A stretch of DNA of 64,000 nt from Chloroflexota bacterium (GCA_030447525.1 JAUJOR010000006.1:193331-257330), one strand, 5' to 3'; shown: positions 1 to 9,404, numbered from the stretch's first letter. The notes: generated by a model not told the origin, from the sequence alone. A program made the numbers and translations.

Positions 1-112
1 GCCCGTCGCACCCCCCAGGCCGCTGGAGTCTGTGGTCCGGTGCGATCGGCTGGGTAGCCTGCGCCGCGAGGACTCCCGGTGCGCCGCCTGCCGCGATAGC
101 TGTAGGCCACAG

Positions 113-550
113 TCACTCAGCGGAGTCGGCTCCGACCCCCTCAAGCCGGTTCAATACGCCCTCGATCCGCGCATCTTGTTCGAAGTTGCCCATCATCCGG
201 GTCATGACACGATTGAGCATGCTGCACGCGGCAGCCGGGTAGTAGCCATCAGCGAGATCCCGCGTCATCGCCTCCAGCCCTTGAGCCAGGGCCTCAGAGT
301 TCTGGCTCGCGACCTCATGTCGCCGAACGAAGTAGGCGCTGTAGTCGATGGGTTGCGCGAGGGCCAGGATCCGCTCTTCGTGTTCCCTGACGATCTTGAT
401 CTGCTCGAGCGCCTGCCGGAAGGCGCCGGCGGCCGCCTTGAGGCCATCGCTTTCGCTCTCGCCGTCCGCGAGCTCCGCCTGGTGGATCCGGGCCATGCCG
501 GTGAAGTAATGGCCAAGCCCGGTGAACAGCGCCGCGTCAGCGCGAACCAT
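113..550 (-). CDS. hypothetical protein, helical, 145 aa
   Basis: Function is not recognised. The protein is soluble and rich in Ala, Glu and Arg, with no signal peptide or membrane segment. Long helical stretches run from about residue 20 to the end, including the heptad-like segment QALEQIKIVREHEERILAL around residues 45-63. Balanced composition and GC3 support real coding. The ATG start is the first in frame after a stop, and no strong Shine-Dalgarno is seen. It lies upstream of IS66 debris and has no operon partner in the window. A small helical-bundle protein is all that can be inferred. Confidence 0.5.
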   Translation of the reverse strand: MVRADAALFTGLGHYFTGMARIHQAELADGESESDGLKAAAGAFRQALEQIKIVREHEERILALAQPIDYSAYFVRRHEVASQNSEALAQGLEAMTRDLADGYYPAAACSMLNRVMTRMMGNFEQDARIEGVLNRLEGVGADSAE

Positions 551-1133
551 CTCGGCTCGCAGGACTTCTGCCTCCTCACGGGAGGCCCGACTCAGGGTTT
601 CGAGTCAGGTGTGGTGGGTCGGTCACGTGGCGGCGTCGAGGCCGGCGGATGTGGACCCGGGCCTAACGCCTGGCAGGGTGAACGGTCCGATCTTCCATTT
701 CCGGAGAGTCATAGGAGCCATCCTCACTATTCATCACGATGTAGTCCGCATGGTCGGCCCGTCTCGGCAGGGAGCAGCCGGATGAGACCCGCCCCGCGGG
801 GCTGTGATCACGCCCCTGGCGGCCACGGCACCATCTCCGGTCGCTCGGGCGCACGGCCTCCGCACTCGGGGGAGAACTCCACCGGCTACGTGCCGGAATC
901 CGCGGCGTCGGGGGCGCCCGAGGCAACGGGAGGCTTCCGATGCCTCTCGGGGCGTCGAGTGCACCGCACTCGGGAACACCAGAAACGGCTGGCCTCAGGA
1001 TGGCCATCCCCCTTCCGCCCACCGGCGTGCCAACCGGAACCAGTGGATGCAGCGAGTCGTAGCATACTCGCTTCAGGGGCCGTGTCAAGTTGGCGATGAT
1101 CCTGTAATTGCTCACATTCGGTGAGCCAGAGTG
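551..1133. other. 583-nt gap without a convincing gene
   Basis: Open frames here are compositionally poor (Arg/Pro/Ser rich) and match no family I recognise. No RNA gene or clear terminator is seen. It may hold the outer part of the IS66 element that follows. Confidence 0.4.
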
Positions 1134-1967
1134 TTACTGGGGTGGGGGAGCGAGGAGGAGGTGCTGACAGGCGGCGAGGGGATCGTGGCCCCGGAGCCTG
1201 CGCGCGGTGCCGAGCACGGAGGCGAGCACCATGCGCGTGCAACTCCCGGCCGCGGAGCGGGCCGCCGCTGATCTTGCGGGCGATGACGAGGGGGCGGATA
1301 CTGCGCTCGGCAGCGTTGTTCGTCGGGGGCACGCGCGGGTCACGCACGAAGGTGAACAGCTCCGGCAGGTACCGCCGGATGCGGCGGCCGCCGCGCGGGG
1401 GTGTCCCCCGCTTCGTCGCGGGCGCGGGGGCACCCGACGCGCGGTAGATCGTGCCGATGCTCGCGACCCAGGCGGCCAGGGCGCGTCGTCCGGGTGCTAG
1501 CGCCGCAGGTCCTTCAGGTCGCGCCACAGGTGGCTCCAGCAGCGCTGGTGCGCCCCGCGAACCGGTCGTAGGCGGCGTAGAAGTCGGTCACCAGCGTGCC
1601 CTCGAAGTCGGCGCCGAGGACGCCCTCCGGCACGTCGCCGCTGCGCTCAGGGCGTGGTGGAAGTACCGCACGTCGGGGGTGCTGAAGGTCCAGACGTACC
1701 CGTGCTGGCCATCCTCGCGCCAGCCGGTCTCGTCGGCGTGCACCAGCGGGCTGCCCCGCACGGCGCCCGCACGGCGACCCGCAGGGTCTCGTAGGCCGGC
1801 GTGGCCCGCGTCGCCACGACGCGCAGCAGGCGCACCAGCCCGCCGGTGCTCAGGCGCAACCCGTGCTCACGGTCCAGCCGGGCCTGGATCTGGCGCAGGG
1901 GCAGCCGCTCCACGGTGCGCATGACGGCCACGGCTGCCAGCACGCGCGCCGAAGCGCACCGCCCCAT
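1134..1967 (-). pseudogene. IS66-family transposase, degenerate
   Basis: The element would cut and join its own ends with an RNase H-fold DDE catalytic core. Typical IS66 TnpC blocks are visible but scattered over different frames. The N-terminal part (near 1800-1967) reads RLPLRQIQARLDREHGLRLS. A block near 1700-1745 in another frame reads HADETGW and carries the first catalytic Asp. The C-terminal part (near 1250-1340) reads NNAAERSIRPLVIARKISGG, the family's hallmark. At least two frame changes separate the blocks, and the accessory genes tnpA and tnpB are absent. It is an inactive remnant next to an IS6-type remnant, marking a decayed insertion hot spot. Confidence 0.75.
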
Positions 1968-2101
1968 CCGGGCGGCGGTAGGCCGGGCGGGGGCGGCAGC
2001 ACGCGCCCGTCCACCCAGCGCGGCTGCGCCGGGCGAGCAGCAGATGCTCGGTCACCACCGCCGGCGCCGGCGCCGGGAGGTCGACCACCTGCACCCGCCG
2101 A

Positions 2102-2940
2102 GGGATTGTCCAGGGTAACTGGTTGGCGCGGGAGCGCGGGTGTGCCGTAGGACTCGGCGATGCACCAGCCGTCCGCCCTCTACAAACGTCATCGCTTTCC
2201 CGGGAGGGCTCATCAGCCACGCGGTGTGGCTGTACTACCGCTTCCTCGTAAGCTACCGGGATGTCGAAGAGCCTGCTGGCCGAGCGCGGGATCGCCGTGA
2301 GCTATGAGACGATCCGGCAGTGGTGTCAGTAGTTCGGCTCGACCTTCGCCGACGGGGTGCGCCGACGCCGGCCACGACCGGGCGACAAGTGGCACCTGGA
2401 CGAGGTGCAGCTGAAGATCAACGGGCGCAAACACTGGCTGTGGCGGGCGGTTGGCCAGGACGGGATGGTGCTCGACATCCTCGTGCAGGAGCGTCGCAAT
2501 CAGGAGGCGGCCGAGACCTTCCTCCGTCGCCTGGTCGATGGGAGCGGGTACCAGCCGCGGGTGGTGATCACGGACCAACTCGCCAGCTACCCGCCCGCCC
2601 TACGGCACGTCCTCCCACGAACGGAGCATCGGCGCACAAGGGACTGAATAACCGAGCGGAGAACTCGCACCGGCCCACCCGCCGACGAGAACGGGCGCTG
2701 CAATGGTTCAAATCACCGGCGCACGCGCAGCAGTTCCTCGCTCCTTCGGCCTCATCAGCGACCACTTCCGCCTCCGCCGCCACCTCCTCCCCGCACCCGC
2801 GTACCACCAACCGCTGCAGACCCGCTTCGCCACCTGGCGTGAGGTCACCGGCCTCCCGGCCACGCGTGAGCACAGTCGGGCCGGAAGGCCATGCCCTCAA
2901 CCGTCACTGGCTTCGGCAACACGGTTTAGTTGACAATCCC
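2102..2940 (+). mobile_element. IS6-type element, copy 1 (decayed)
   Basis: Imperfect terminal inverted repeats bound it: GGGATTGTC near 2102-2110 and TTGACAATCCC at 2930-2940. These match the ends of the intact copy at 23784-24613. Between them lies an IS6/IS240-type transposase gene. The outer GG(G/C)ATTGTC bases are shared by both copies, which defines the element ends. No target duplication is apparent. Confidence 0.7.
2180..2870 (+). pseudogene. IS6-family transposase, frameshifted with an internal stop
   Basis: This is a DDE transposase of the IS6/IS240 type, about 235 codons when repaired. Alignment to the intact copy at 23852-24598 shows the same order: LYKRHRFP, then SYETIRQWCQ, RRRPRPGDKWHLDEVQ, QERRNQEAAETFLRRLVDG and NNRAENSHRPTRRRER. 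The reading frame changes near 2205 and near 2630. A TAG at 2332 interrupts the protein just after SYETIRQWCQ. The catalytic DEVQ region is preserved, but the gene cannot make full-length protein. Confidence 0.8.
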
Positions 2941-3044
2941 GGGCCAGGTACAGTGCCGCCGGGTGCCGGTCCGCCCGCGGCGGCGCCACGACCGCACGCA
3001 GCGCCTGCACGCGCGTTGGCTCCAGCGGAGCGAGGGACGCTGTC

Positions 3045-3080
3045 TGGGTCTCGTTGGTCTTGTGGGTCTTGTGGGTCTCG
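3045..3080. repeat. four-copy 9-nt tandem repeat
   Basis: Four near-identical 9-mers (TGGGTCTCG, TTGGTCTTG, TGGGTCTTG, TGGGTCTCG) follow one another. Read on the plus strand they would encode a (GLV)n run. A similar GLVGLVGL run occurs in the signal region of the gene at 36772-37296. Slippage-prone low-complexity DNA is the simplest reading. Confidence 0.6.
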
Positions 3081-3108
3081 GCGGCGTCAACGACTATCAG
3101 TGCGTCGC

Positions 3109-3399
3109 TCACGAATCACACCTTCCATTTGGATAGGACGCTGCGGCCGCGCTCCCGCGCCAGCACAGCCTCGTCTGCGTGTCAGAACGCCCGGCGCCGA
3201 TCACTGTTGATCGCCACACGTGCGTGATTGACATAACAGCATTGAGGGTCAGTAGCGCGTCGATAGAGGCTGCGTGCTCGCGACAGCTCCATCCAAGGTC
3301 AAGCTCCCCCCGATTGACCCTTGGCTGGACCCAGAGGAGCGCGTGCAGTTCATCGACCACATTGCTCCGCACTAATCGTTCGACTGCGTCGTTGACCAT
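3109..3399 (-). CDS. small hypothetical protein, 96 aa
   Basis: An ORF begins 95 nt after the stop of the helicase gene on the same strand and could be a downstream operon member. The first 70 residues look coding (NVVDELHALLWVQPRV, then a segment with hydrophobic helices). The last 25 are compositionally poor, so the true end may have been altered by nearby IS-mediated rearrangement. No family is recognised. The ATG at 3399 follows a purine-rich stretch, GGCAAAGAGGC. Low certainty. Confidence 0.35.
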   Translation of the reverse strand: MVNDAVERLVRSNVVDELHALLWVQPRVNRGELDLGWSCREHAASIDALLTLNAVMSITHVWRSTVIGAGRSDTQTRLCWRGSAAAASYPNGRCDS

Positions 3400-3493
3400 C
3401 GAGATGCCTCTTTGCCATTCGCGGGCGGTCACGCCCTGAGACCCCTGCCTCCGCAGTCGCCCTCGTGTTCCACCCAGCCATCTCGCACCGCCA

Positions 3494-6400
3494 TCACGGA
3501 CTGCAATATGCCTGAAAGGCGGCATGCGCGGTCTCCTGCACATAGACCTGCGTCGCCGCCAGCAGCTCCAACTGCGCTGCCGTCGCATTCTGTCGGGACA
3601 GGCCGGGCTGGGCGATCGAGATCGTGAACGCCGACTGGCGCAGCCGTGCAACGTCTATTAGCCGATACAGGGCTTGGGCGTCGCCCTTCAAGATGCCACT
3701 CACTCGTGCTCGCTCAATGCGCTTCTTCTCGCGCCTGATAAGCCTCTGGAGCATGGCGGGCACGTTGCGCCGCCACTGAGCGGACTTCTGTGCTTGCCCG
3801 CACACCTCGTACAGATCCCCCACCTGCGCTCGCGGCTCGCCGCCGTGAACCCACTTGCAGTGGACGAGGTGAACGAAAAACGTGCGGTCGTCCACGCGGA
3901 TCGCAACGATGTCGGCCACCTCGCCGGCGCCATCGTCGTCGACGATGAGATCCCAGTCCGCGAGTGCCTCAATGTGCCGGACCATCCTCGCCTGAATGGA
4001 GTCGGCACGCCGGGTGGGTCCCTGAGACTCCACGGTGAGATCGACCCCCGCCCAGTCCAGCGCCACGAGTTCAGCCGGATCAAACGGACCCAGGTCGCGC
4101 TCCGGCCGAAGCAGCATGGCTGGCGGCACGACGAGCGCATCCTGCTCGAAGTGCACGATGAGCCCGGTTTCATTCAGTGCCTCGCTGAGGGCGATGCGCT
4201 TGTCCCGGCTGACGATCTCCGCGTCCGCGGCGACGGGAGCGAAGCGCATCTGACCGGCTCCGAACGTCAGCTCGTAGTCCAGCGACCAACCAGGCGCCAC
4301 CGCGGAGAACGGGATCGGTCCGGTAGTGCCGTGCTGGGTTACATGGAAGTCCACGTCGATCAGGTGGAATGCCTGTCCGGCGTGTTCGACGCGCAGCTCC
4401 TCACTCGAAGAAGCAAGGAGATCCCACGGCCACTCCAACCCGAGCGGCACCAGCGGCGGCCGCTCCTCAACAACCTGCGGCCGGATGAAGTGCCGCATCA
4501 CCTCATCGACGCTGATGCCCTCGTCGGTCACCTTCGCACCAATCCGGTTGCACCAGTCCACCCAGTGCTTGAGCGTCGTGGCGATGCGATGCTCCAGATC
4601 CGCCCCTTGAGAGAGGCGCCGATGCTCGCCCGGTCGCCAGCCTCGAACCCGTAGGCAAAGATGTTGGTCTTCGTCTTGGTCTGGGCCTCGGCCACGGGAA
4701 AGCCTTCGGAGCCGTCCGCGCCGACGTGGAACGAGAAGCGGCGGCTCCGATTGCGGATGTCGAGCAGGCCGACGTTGGTGGGGACCAGCCGCGCGATGCC
4801 GGCCATGGTCCGGTACACGTGCTCGCCCGTGATCCTGGTGGCCTCGGTTCCGCCGACGGCGGCGGCGAGCTCGGCGTGGAGCGACTTGTTGTTGGAGCTG
4901 TTGATGTAGAGCAGTCCGGCGTCGGCGTCCCAGTAGACGATATACAGATGGTGGGCGACCTCCTCCACGGTCTTTAGTACCCCCCCACGTCACGGGAGTC
5001 CGGTGTTCCGTGACGAACCAGGCAACGCGATCCCGCTCGTTGATCGCGATCGGGAACGTGAGCAGCTGCTCCTCCGGGAATACCTCGAGCACGCCGTGCG
5101 GATTCCACTCGGCCGCCGTGCGGTAGACGACGGTGCTCATCTTCGGCAGGAGGCTGCGCATGGGGACGCCGTCGGGCTGCGACCCGAACGCCGCCTCGAA
5201 CTCGCTGACCTCCTCGGCGTCACCGACGGCGTGCTCGGACAGGTCGCGGACCACCGCGTTCCAGTCCGAGTCCTCGGCGTAGAGGCGACGGAGGCTCGGG
5301 TCAACCTCGCCGGAGGGCCGGCCCACGACGACACAGGCGTCACCGATCGCTTCGCCAGGGCGCGCGAAGCGCCCGACGAACTGGAGGGTCACGCCAAGGC
5401 TCTTGTGTGGATCGTGGATCGCCGCCACTTTCAGCGCCGGGAGATCGAAGCCCTCGCCGAGCATGTTGACGCACACGATGATGCGACTCTCCCGGCTGCG
5501 GATGGCCTCGAGTGCGGCGTCCCGCCGTTCCTTTGCGTCGTTGCTGTGCAGCACCACCGGCGCCAGGTCCGGCGCGAGCTCCCTGTAGATCGGCAGCACG
5601 CCGTCTGCGCGGCCGATGCGGCCCACACGGGCCATCAGGAGATGGTCGCGGCCGGCGGCGAGGTCGTCGCGCAGGCGCCGTACGGCTCGCGTGGCGATCG
5701 CCCGGTCGTGGTCGCCGAGATCAAGCATGGAGATGAAGTCGATCGAGGAGAAGTAACCGGCCTGCTGGGCGGCCCTTAGCGGATAGGTGAACACCAGCCG
5801 CCCCCCGAGGTGCTGGCCGTCCTCGCGAAACGGCGTCGCCGTGAACTGCACGACGGGCTTGCCGTCGAACTCGTCGCGCACCTGCCGCCAGGTCGTGGCC
5901 ACGACGTGGTGCGCCTCGTCCACGAAGAGGTGGGAGAAGCACGCGAGCAGCGCGGCGCGGATCGGTGCGGGCGACGCGTTCAGCGCCTGCGGCGTGGTGA
6001 CCACCACGTTGCAGCGCCTGGCAAAAGCTTCTGCGTTCTCCGCGGCGGTGAATCCGTGCAGCACCTGACCAATCAGCGGGCGGAGCGCCGTCGGCGCGAC
6101 CACACCCGACGGCTGCAGGATGCCGAACGTCTCGAACTTGCCGCTGATCTGCCCCCTGAGCGCGTCGGAGGGCACAATCACCAGCAAGCGGGCGATCCGG
6201 CCCGTGGCGAAGAGCGCCAGCATCGTCTCGGTCTTGCCGGTGCCGGCGGGCATCACCACCGTCGCCGGCTCGAGAACGTTGGTCATCCAGTAGCCAAGCA
6301 CGGAGTGCACGGCGCCGAGCTGTGGCGTCCGCAGACCCCTGCGGCCAGCCGCCCGATCCTCCTCGCGGAACGCGAGCGCGCCCGCGAGCGTCGCCACGAC

Positions 6401-6715
6401 CTGCTCCGGGGTCGACGGCGTGAGGTCGCCAACCCAGCGGCCGGGCAGCACGGCGTTCGTGGCCCGCGCCTCCCTGAGTTTGTCTGGGGCGACCAGGAGC
6501 GCAATCTCGCCCTGGCCTAGCGCCGGCGTGCGGCCGCTGATCCGCACGCGGCGACCGTCTTCAAGAGCAGCGTACGTGCGGCTCTCGACTCGGACCAGTG
6601 GGGAGAACTGCGATCGGACGAGTACCTGCCGAAGCGGATTCTTGTCGATAACAAACCGCTCCGATAGGCAGACCGGGGCCCACACGCTGTCCGCGGCGGC
6701 CTCACCTTCAGCCAT
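3494..6715 (-). CDS. DEAD/DEAH-box helicase with nuclease-like C-terminal domain (defence-type)
   Basis: Predicted ATP-driven nucleic-acid translocase of superfamily 2. The N-terminal half holds Walker A PAGTGKT (about 156-162), VDEAHH (265-270), TATPF (292-296) and the helicase-C motif QFVGRFAR (about 445-452). The last 200 residues contain ADIVAIR followed by FVHLVHCKW and DLYEVCGQAQ, a layout like a PD-(D/E)xK nuclease core that I read as a possible restriction domain. About 115 codons in the middle (near 4605-4985) are coded in another frame (HLYIVYWDADAGLLYINS), so two compensating indels split the gene. One lies at the C7 run near 4984. The ATG at 6715 is the first in frame. The DUF3644 gene lies upstream on the same strand across an 840-nt gap. 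Known members of this architecture sit in phage-defence loci; the role here is inferred. Confidence 0.75.
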   Translation of the reverse strand: MAEGEAAADSVWAPVCLSERFVIDKNPLRQVLVRSQFSPLVRVESRTYAALEDGRRVRISGRTPALGQGEIALLVAPDKLREARATNAVLPGRWVGDLTPSTPEQVVATLAGALAFREEDRAAGRRGLRTPQLGAVHSVLGYWMTNVLEPATVVMPAGTGKTETMLALFATGRIARLLVIVPSDALRGQISGKFETFGILQPSGVVAPTALRPLIGQVLHGFTAAENAEAFARRCNVVVTTPQALNASPAPIRAALLACFSHLFVDEAHHVVATTWRQVRDEFDGKPVVQFTATPFREDGQHLGGRLVFTYPLRAAQQAGYFSSIDFISMLDLGDHDRAIATRAVRRLRDDLAAGRDHLLMARVGRIGRADGVLPIYRELAPDLAPVVLHSNDAKERRDAALEAIRSRESRIIVCVNMLGEGFDLPALKVAAIHDPHKSLGVTLQFVGRFARPGEAIGDACVVVGRPSGEVDPSLRRLYAEDSDWNAVVRDLSEHAVGDAEEVSEFEAAFGSQPDGVPMRSLLPKMSTVVYRTAAEWNPHGVLEVFPEEQLLTFPIAINERDRVAWFVTEHRTPVTWGGTKDRGGGRPPSVYRLLGRRRRTALHQQLQQQVAPRRARRRRRRNRGHQDHGRARVPDHGRHRAAGPHQRRPARHPQSEPPLLVPRRRGRLRRLSRGRGPDQDEDQHLCLRVRGWRPGEHRRLSQGADLEHRIATTLKHWVDWCNRIGAKVTDEGISVDEVMRHFIRPQVVEERPPLVPLGLEWPWDLLASSSEELRVEHAGQAFHLIDVDFHVTQHGTTGPIPFSAVAPGWSLDYELTFGAGQMRFAPVAADAEIVSRDKRIALSEALNETGLIVHFEQDALVVPPAMLLRPERDLGPFDPAELVALDWAGVDLTVESQGPTRRADSIQARMVRHIEALADWDLIVDDDGAGEVADIVAIRVDDRTFFVHLVHCKWVHGGEPRAQVGDLYEVCGQAQKSAQWRRNVPAMLQRLIRREKKRIERARVSGILKGDAQALYRLIDVARLRQSAFTISIAQPGLSRQNATAAQLELLAATQVYVQETAHAAFQAYCSP

Positions 6716-7161
6716 GTTCCTGCTTCCTAATACTCCGCGCCACGCGGTGAGGAACGACCTACCGCCTCACCACCCGTACCCACTCCTGACCGTCGCCTCG
6801 TGGGTACGGATGACTCAGGCTCACTATGTCCATCCGGAGAGATCGCAAATGAGCGGAAGATGGGCCGGCGCGCGCGTGCGGGCAAGCTTTAAGAACAGAT
6901 GTTCTGATTCTGATGATAAACCCGCGGCCGCTGTTCTGGGAACCGATCGTCCCGCGGGGGCCTTGTTCAGGCTCGTTAGGGCGAGTCGCCAGGGCGCTTG
7001 GCGGCCAGGCCGGGATGAACCCTCCTTGAACATCCATTCTAGGGCTGCGGTCGCAGCGCCGGAGCGATCGGCCCATCCATGTGGTCGGCGCGGCGTTGGG
7101 ACGCAACTCGAGGCCCGGTACGGGTCAATCACAAAAAGTGCGTCAGCGTGAGCCCACTTTC

Positions 7162-7247
7162 GCGCCTCCACCGAACCCAGGGTACGCCACGCGCCTCCAC
7201 CGAACCCAGGGTAGGCCAGAGCCTCCACCAAACCCGGGGCGGTTCAC
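7162..7247. repeat. three tandem ~29-nt direct repeats
   Basis: The core GCCTCCACCGAACCCAGGGT occurs at 7164 and 7193. A diverged third copy (GCCTCCACCAAACCCGGGGC) starts at 7221. The units are head to tail with no spacer, so this is not a CRISPR array. Function unknown. Confidence 0.75.
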
Positions 7248-7375
7248 CACTCTGCGTCGTACGACCACGACGCGTTTCACCGCGATGCGTTGCATGCGCA
7301 TCATCTCCAGTCCGGGACGCGGGCGAGCTGCCCGATCACATCGTCTGCGCCCTTCGTGGCTGAGCCTGGGCTTCG

Positions 7376-7433
7376 GTGCTGTCAACAGCGGCGGGGGCTA
7401 GTGAGAGCTCGGCACGCTTACTGTTGACAGCAC
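7376..7433. repeat. perfect 13-bp inverted repeat
   Basis: GTGCTGTCAACAG (7376-7388) is exactly mirrored by CTGTTGACAGCAC (7421-7433) with 32 nt between. It lies 120-180 nt past the stop of the DUF3644 gene. It could be a protein-binding site, a transcript hairpin or the ends of a vanished element. No T-tract follows. Confidence 0.65.
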
Positions 7434-7555
7434 GGAGAGCGGGGCCACCATACCGCTCGTGCGATCTGGCAGCGCGTGCAGCTCGGGTGCTGCACAAGAG
7501 CATAGCTCTGTAGCCCGACGCCAGGGCACGGGACTGTATCACTCACCTGGCTCGG

Positions 7556-8872
7556 CTACTTCGAGGTAGCAAGCGTCTCAGTTGACTTCTTTGCACCGAA
7601 CTCGTGTCGACGCTTCACCCAGATCTCGTTGATGTCCGCGCCTCCGTCGAGCGCCGCCTGCATTCGCTTGAGCGCCTCGGCACTGAACCCGTCGAACTTG
7701 CTCTTCTTGCGCGTTAGGACCCGAAAGCACGCCGGATCGTCACGAATGCCCAACTCCCGGATGAGAGCACTCGTCTTCGGACCGGTGAGACCAAGGGTCT
7801 TTGCCAAATCATTCCGGCTCATCTCGTAGTGGGCCCAGACGTCGATCTCCTTGGAGCGAATGGCAACGATTGACTGCTCGATCTCCTCTCGCTCCTCGGG
7901 GGTGAGCTGGTCCAGTGCGACGAACTCCACGCTGATGTCTGAGTTTCGGGCGTTCTTCGCGGTCTTCGGGATCAGCCACACGCGGAACGCGAACGCTGGA
8001 TTGGCGATCACCTCGTCGTCGAGGCCGGCCTCGAAATCGCGGATGTACTTCTTGATCTCGGCGTATTCGGCGCTATGCAGCCTGCGCATCGCCTCCACAA
8101 CCTGCGGCGGACGCTTTGTGGAGAACTGGAGGGCCACCCCCAGAGACGCGTTCAGGCTGTAGTAGTCCGTGAACTCCGCCGTCAGGATCTTCTCGAAGTT
8201 GCTGAGAAGCGCTTGGCAGTGGCCGGCGATCTCCGGGTCAAGCTGCGGCATGAAGCGGTGTTCAATCTTGTGGCGCAGGGGAAAGAAGAAGCGCAGGTTC
8301 GCCACCATAGGGCTCTTGGGGTCGGTGTCGTAGACCTGGGCGCACTCGAGCGCGTCCCAGAGCATCGGCTCACCGCCACTGGTCACCTTCTCCATACCGG
8401 ACTTCTTGTCCCTAACGACGTATGAGGTGCCCTTTCGCTCGAAGATGCCGTGAAACAGGGAGGTATAGGCGATGACCATCAGCACGATGAAGTTGCCGCT
8501 CCGGAAGCTGGCGGTCGGGTTGTTGTAGTGCTGGACGGCGGCCAGCGCGGCATCGCGCGCCTTCTTCACGAGGCCTTCTACCCTTGGTTCGAGAAGCGGC
8601 TTCTGCGGCTCGCTGGCCAGAGCAGCATTCTGGGAGAACCAGCGGCAGAACGCCTCCTCGGTGAATTGGTTCAGTCCCGTGACCTTGTAGCCGGCGCTAC
8701 CCGGCTGGAGAAACGGCCTCAGCTTCTTCGAGAGGTAGGCGTTGGTTGTACTTGGCTGCCATCCGCTTGCAGCTGCGAGGTCGTCCTCGGTGAATGACTT
8801 ACCGTCCTTTTCCACACCGACAAGAAACCCGTACGCCTTGCGGATATTCGGGGGGCCAATCTTCGAAGGCAC
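7556..8872 (-). CDS. DUF3644 domain protein (HEPN-type), 438 aa
   Basis: The family is a HEPN-fold group often found in phage-defence islands and presumed to cleave RNA on activation. Residues 1-60 look like a DNA- or partner-binding helical region (DLAAASGWQPSTTNAYL). Residues 95-220 carry the DUF3644 core, ending in FFFPLRHKIEHRF, where R200 and H205 form the R-x4-H signature of HEPN ribonucleases. The C-terminal part has a helix-turn-helix-like stretch (LAKTLGLTGPKTSALIREL, about residues 355-373) reminiscent of a pT26-6P/winged-helix tail. The gene is intact and its G+C is lower than its neighbours, consistent with transfer. It shares strand with the helicase at 3494-6715, which suggests a two-gene defence locus. 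Confidence 0.8.
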   Translation of the reverse strand: MPSKIGPPNIRKAYGFLVGVEKDGKSFTEDDLAAASGWQPSTTNAYLSKKLRPFLQPGSAGYKVTGLNQFTEEAFCRWFSQNAALASEPQKPLLEPRVEGLVKKARDAALAAVQHYNNPTASFRSGNFIVLMVIAYTSLFHGIFERKGTSYVVRDKKSGMEKVTSGGEPMLWDALECAQVYDTDPKSPMVANLRFFFPLRHKIEHRFMPQLDPEIAGHCQALLSNFEKILTAEFTDYYSLNASLGVALQFSTKRPPQVVEAMRRLHSAEYAEIKKYIRDFEAGLDDEVIANPAFAFRVWLIPKTAKNARNSDISVEFVALDQLTPEEREEIEQSIVAIRSKEIDVWAHYEMSRNDLAKTLGLTGPKTSALIRELGIRDDPACFRVLTRKKSKFDGFSAEALKRMQAALDGGADINEIWVKRRHEFGAKKSTETLATSK

Positions 8873-9197
8873 TCGTACCTCCTGCGGGGGTCAACATCCG
8901 GGACGCAACTCAATGCAGATGCCAGTGGTATGACTTTACTCCTGGCGCGAGCGAGCTAGTCCACACCTGTGGGGCGTTATCACGCTGAGGTGAGGACACA
9001 CCCGCCTCAAAAGTTGCGTCCCCTCAAATGAACGGGCTGACCTGCTGCCCCTGAAACAGCAACGTTGACAGCCCCGGCTCCGACGCCCATCCTGGGGGTC
9101 GAAGCCCTGTTACGGCTGGTGGCCGGCATTGAGCGCCTGCGGGCGGCGCCCACCGCCGGCGCCGCGCAGTGTGCGGGAGGAACAGCAGCATGTCTGA
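8873..9197. other. 325-nt intergenic region
   Basis: No gene is supported. It separates the minus-strand defence block from the plus-strand recombinase module. A short dyad, CCACACCTGTGGGG, lies near 8961-8974. Confidence 0.4.
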
Positions 9198-9404
9198 GTG
9201 GTCATCCGGCGCCACCGGCGCCGGCGCAGTACCCCCCCGTCTCGGGTAACAGCCGCCCTCACGAGACCGACGCTCTGGGAGCGGCTGCCGCCGGCCAATC
9301 GCCAGCGCGTGCTGTGGGTGCTGAGCCAGCTGCTCCAACGCCAACTGCCGGTGGGTCCGGGAGCGACCGGCCTGGGCGTGGAGGACGGCCATGAGTCGCG
9401 GTAG
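9198..9404 (+). CDS. small recombinase-associated protein
   Basis: A short ORF overlaps the recombinase start at 9391 by 14 nt. Its core RPTLWERLPPANRQRVLWVL, followed by SQLLQRQLP, resembles small helical proteins encoded just before large serine recombinases in GC-rich bacteria. They are presumed accessory factors, but their function is not known to me. Translational coupling to the recombinase is likely from the overlap. The N-terminal 20 residues are low-complexity and the true start may be internal. Confidence 0.5.
   Translation: MVIRRHRRRRSTPPSRVTAALTRPTLWERLPPANRQRVLWVLSQLLQRQLPVGPGATGLGVEDGHESR

Larger units (their letters stand above)
6716..7555. other. 840-nt spacer between two defence-like genes, with repeats
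   Basis: No convincing gene. It holds three tandem 29-nt repeats (7162-7247) and a perfect 13-bp inverted repeat (7376-7388 with 7421-7433). Promoter elements for the helicase gene should lie at 6716-6800 on the minus strand, but I cannot place them with confidence. Confidence 0.5.

Noticed and set aside
32..1099. 355-aa plus-strand ORF at the window start
   Set aside because: It lies antisense to a more protein-like frame and to IS66 debris, with low-complexity composition.
7162..7247. Possible CRISPR array
   Set aside because: The three units are contiguous with no unique spacers and no cas genes are present.
8961..8974. Transcription terminator at CCACACCTGTGGGG
   Set aside because: The stem is too short and there is no T-tract; it does not follow a gene end.
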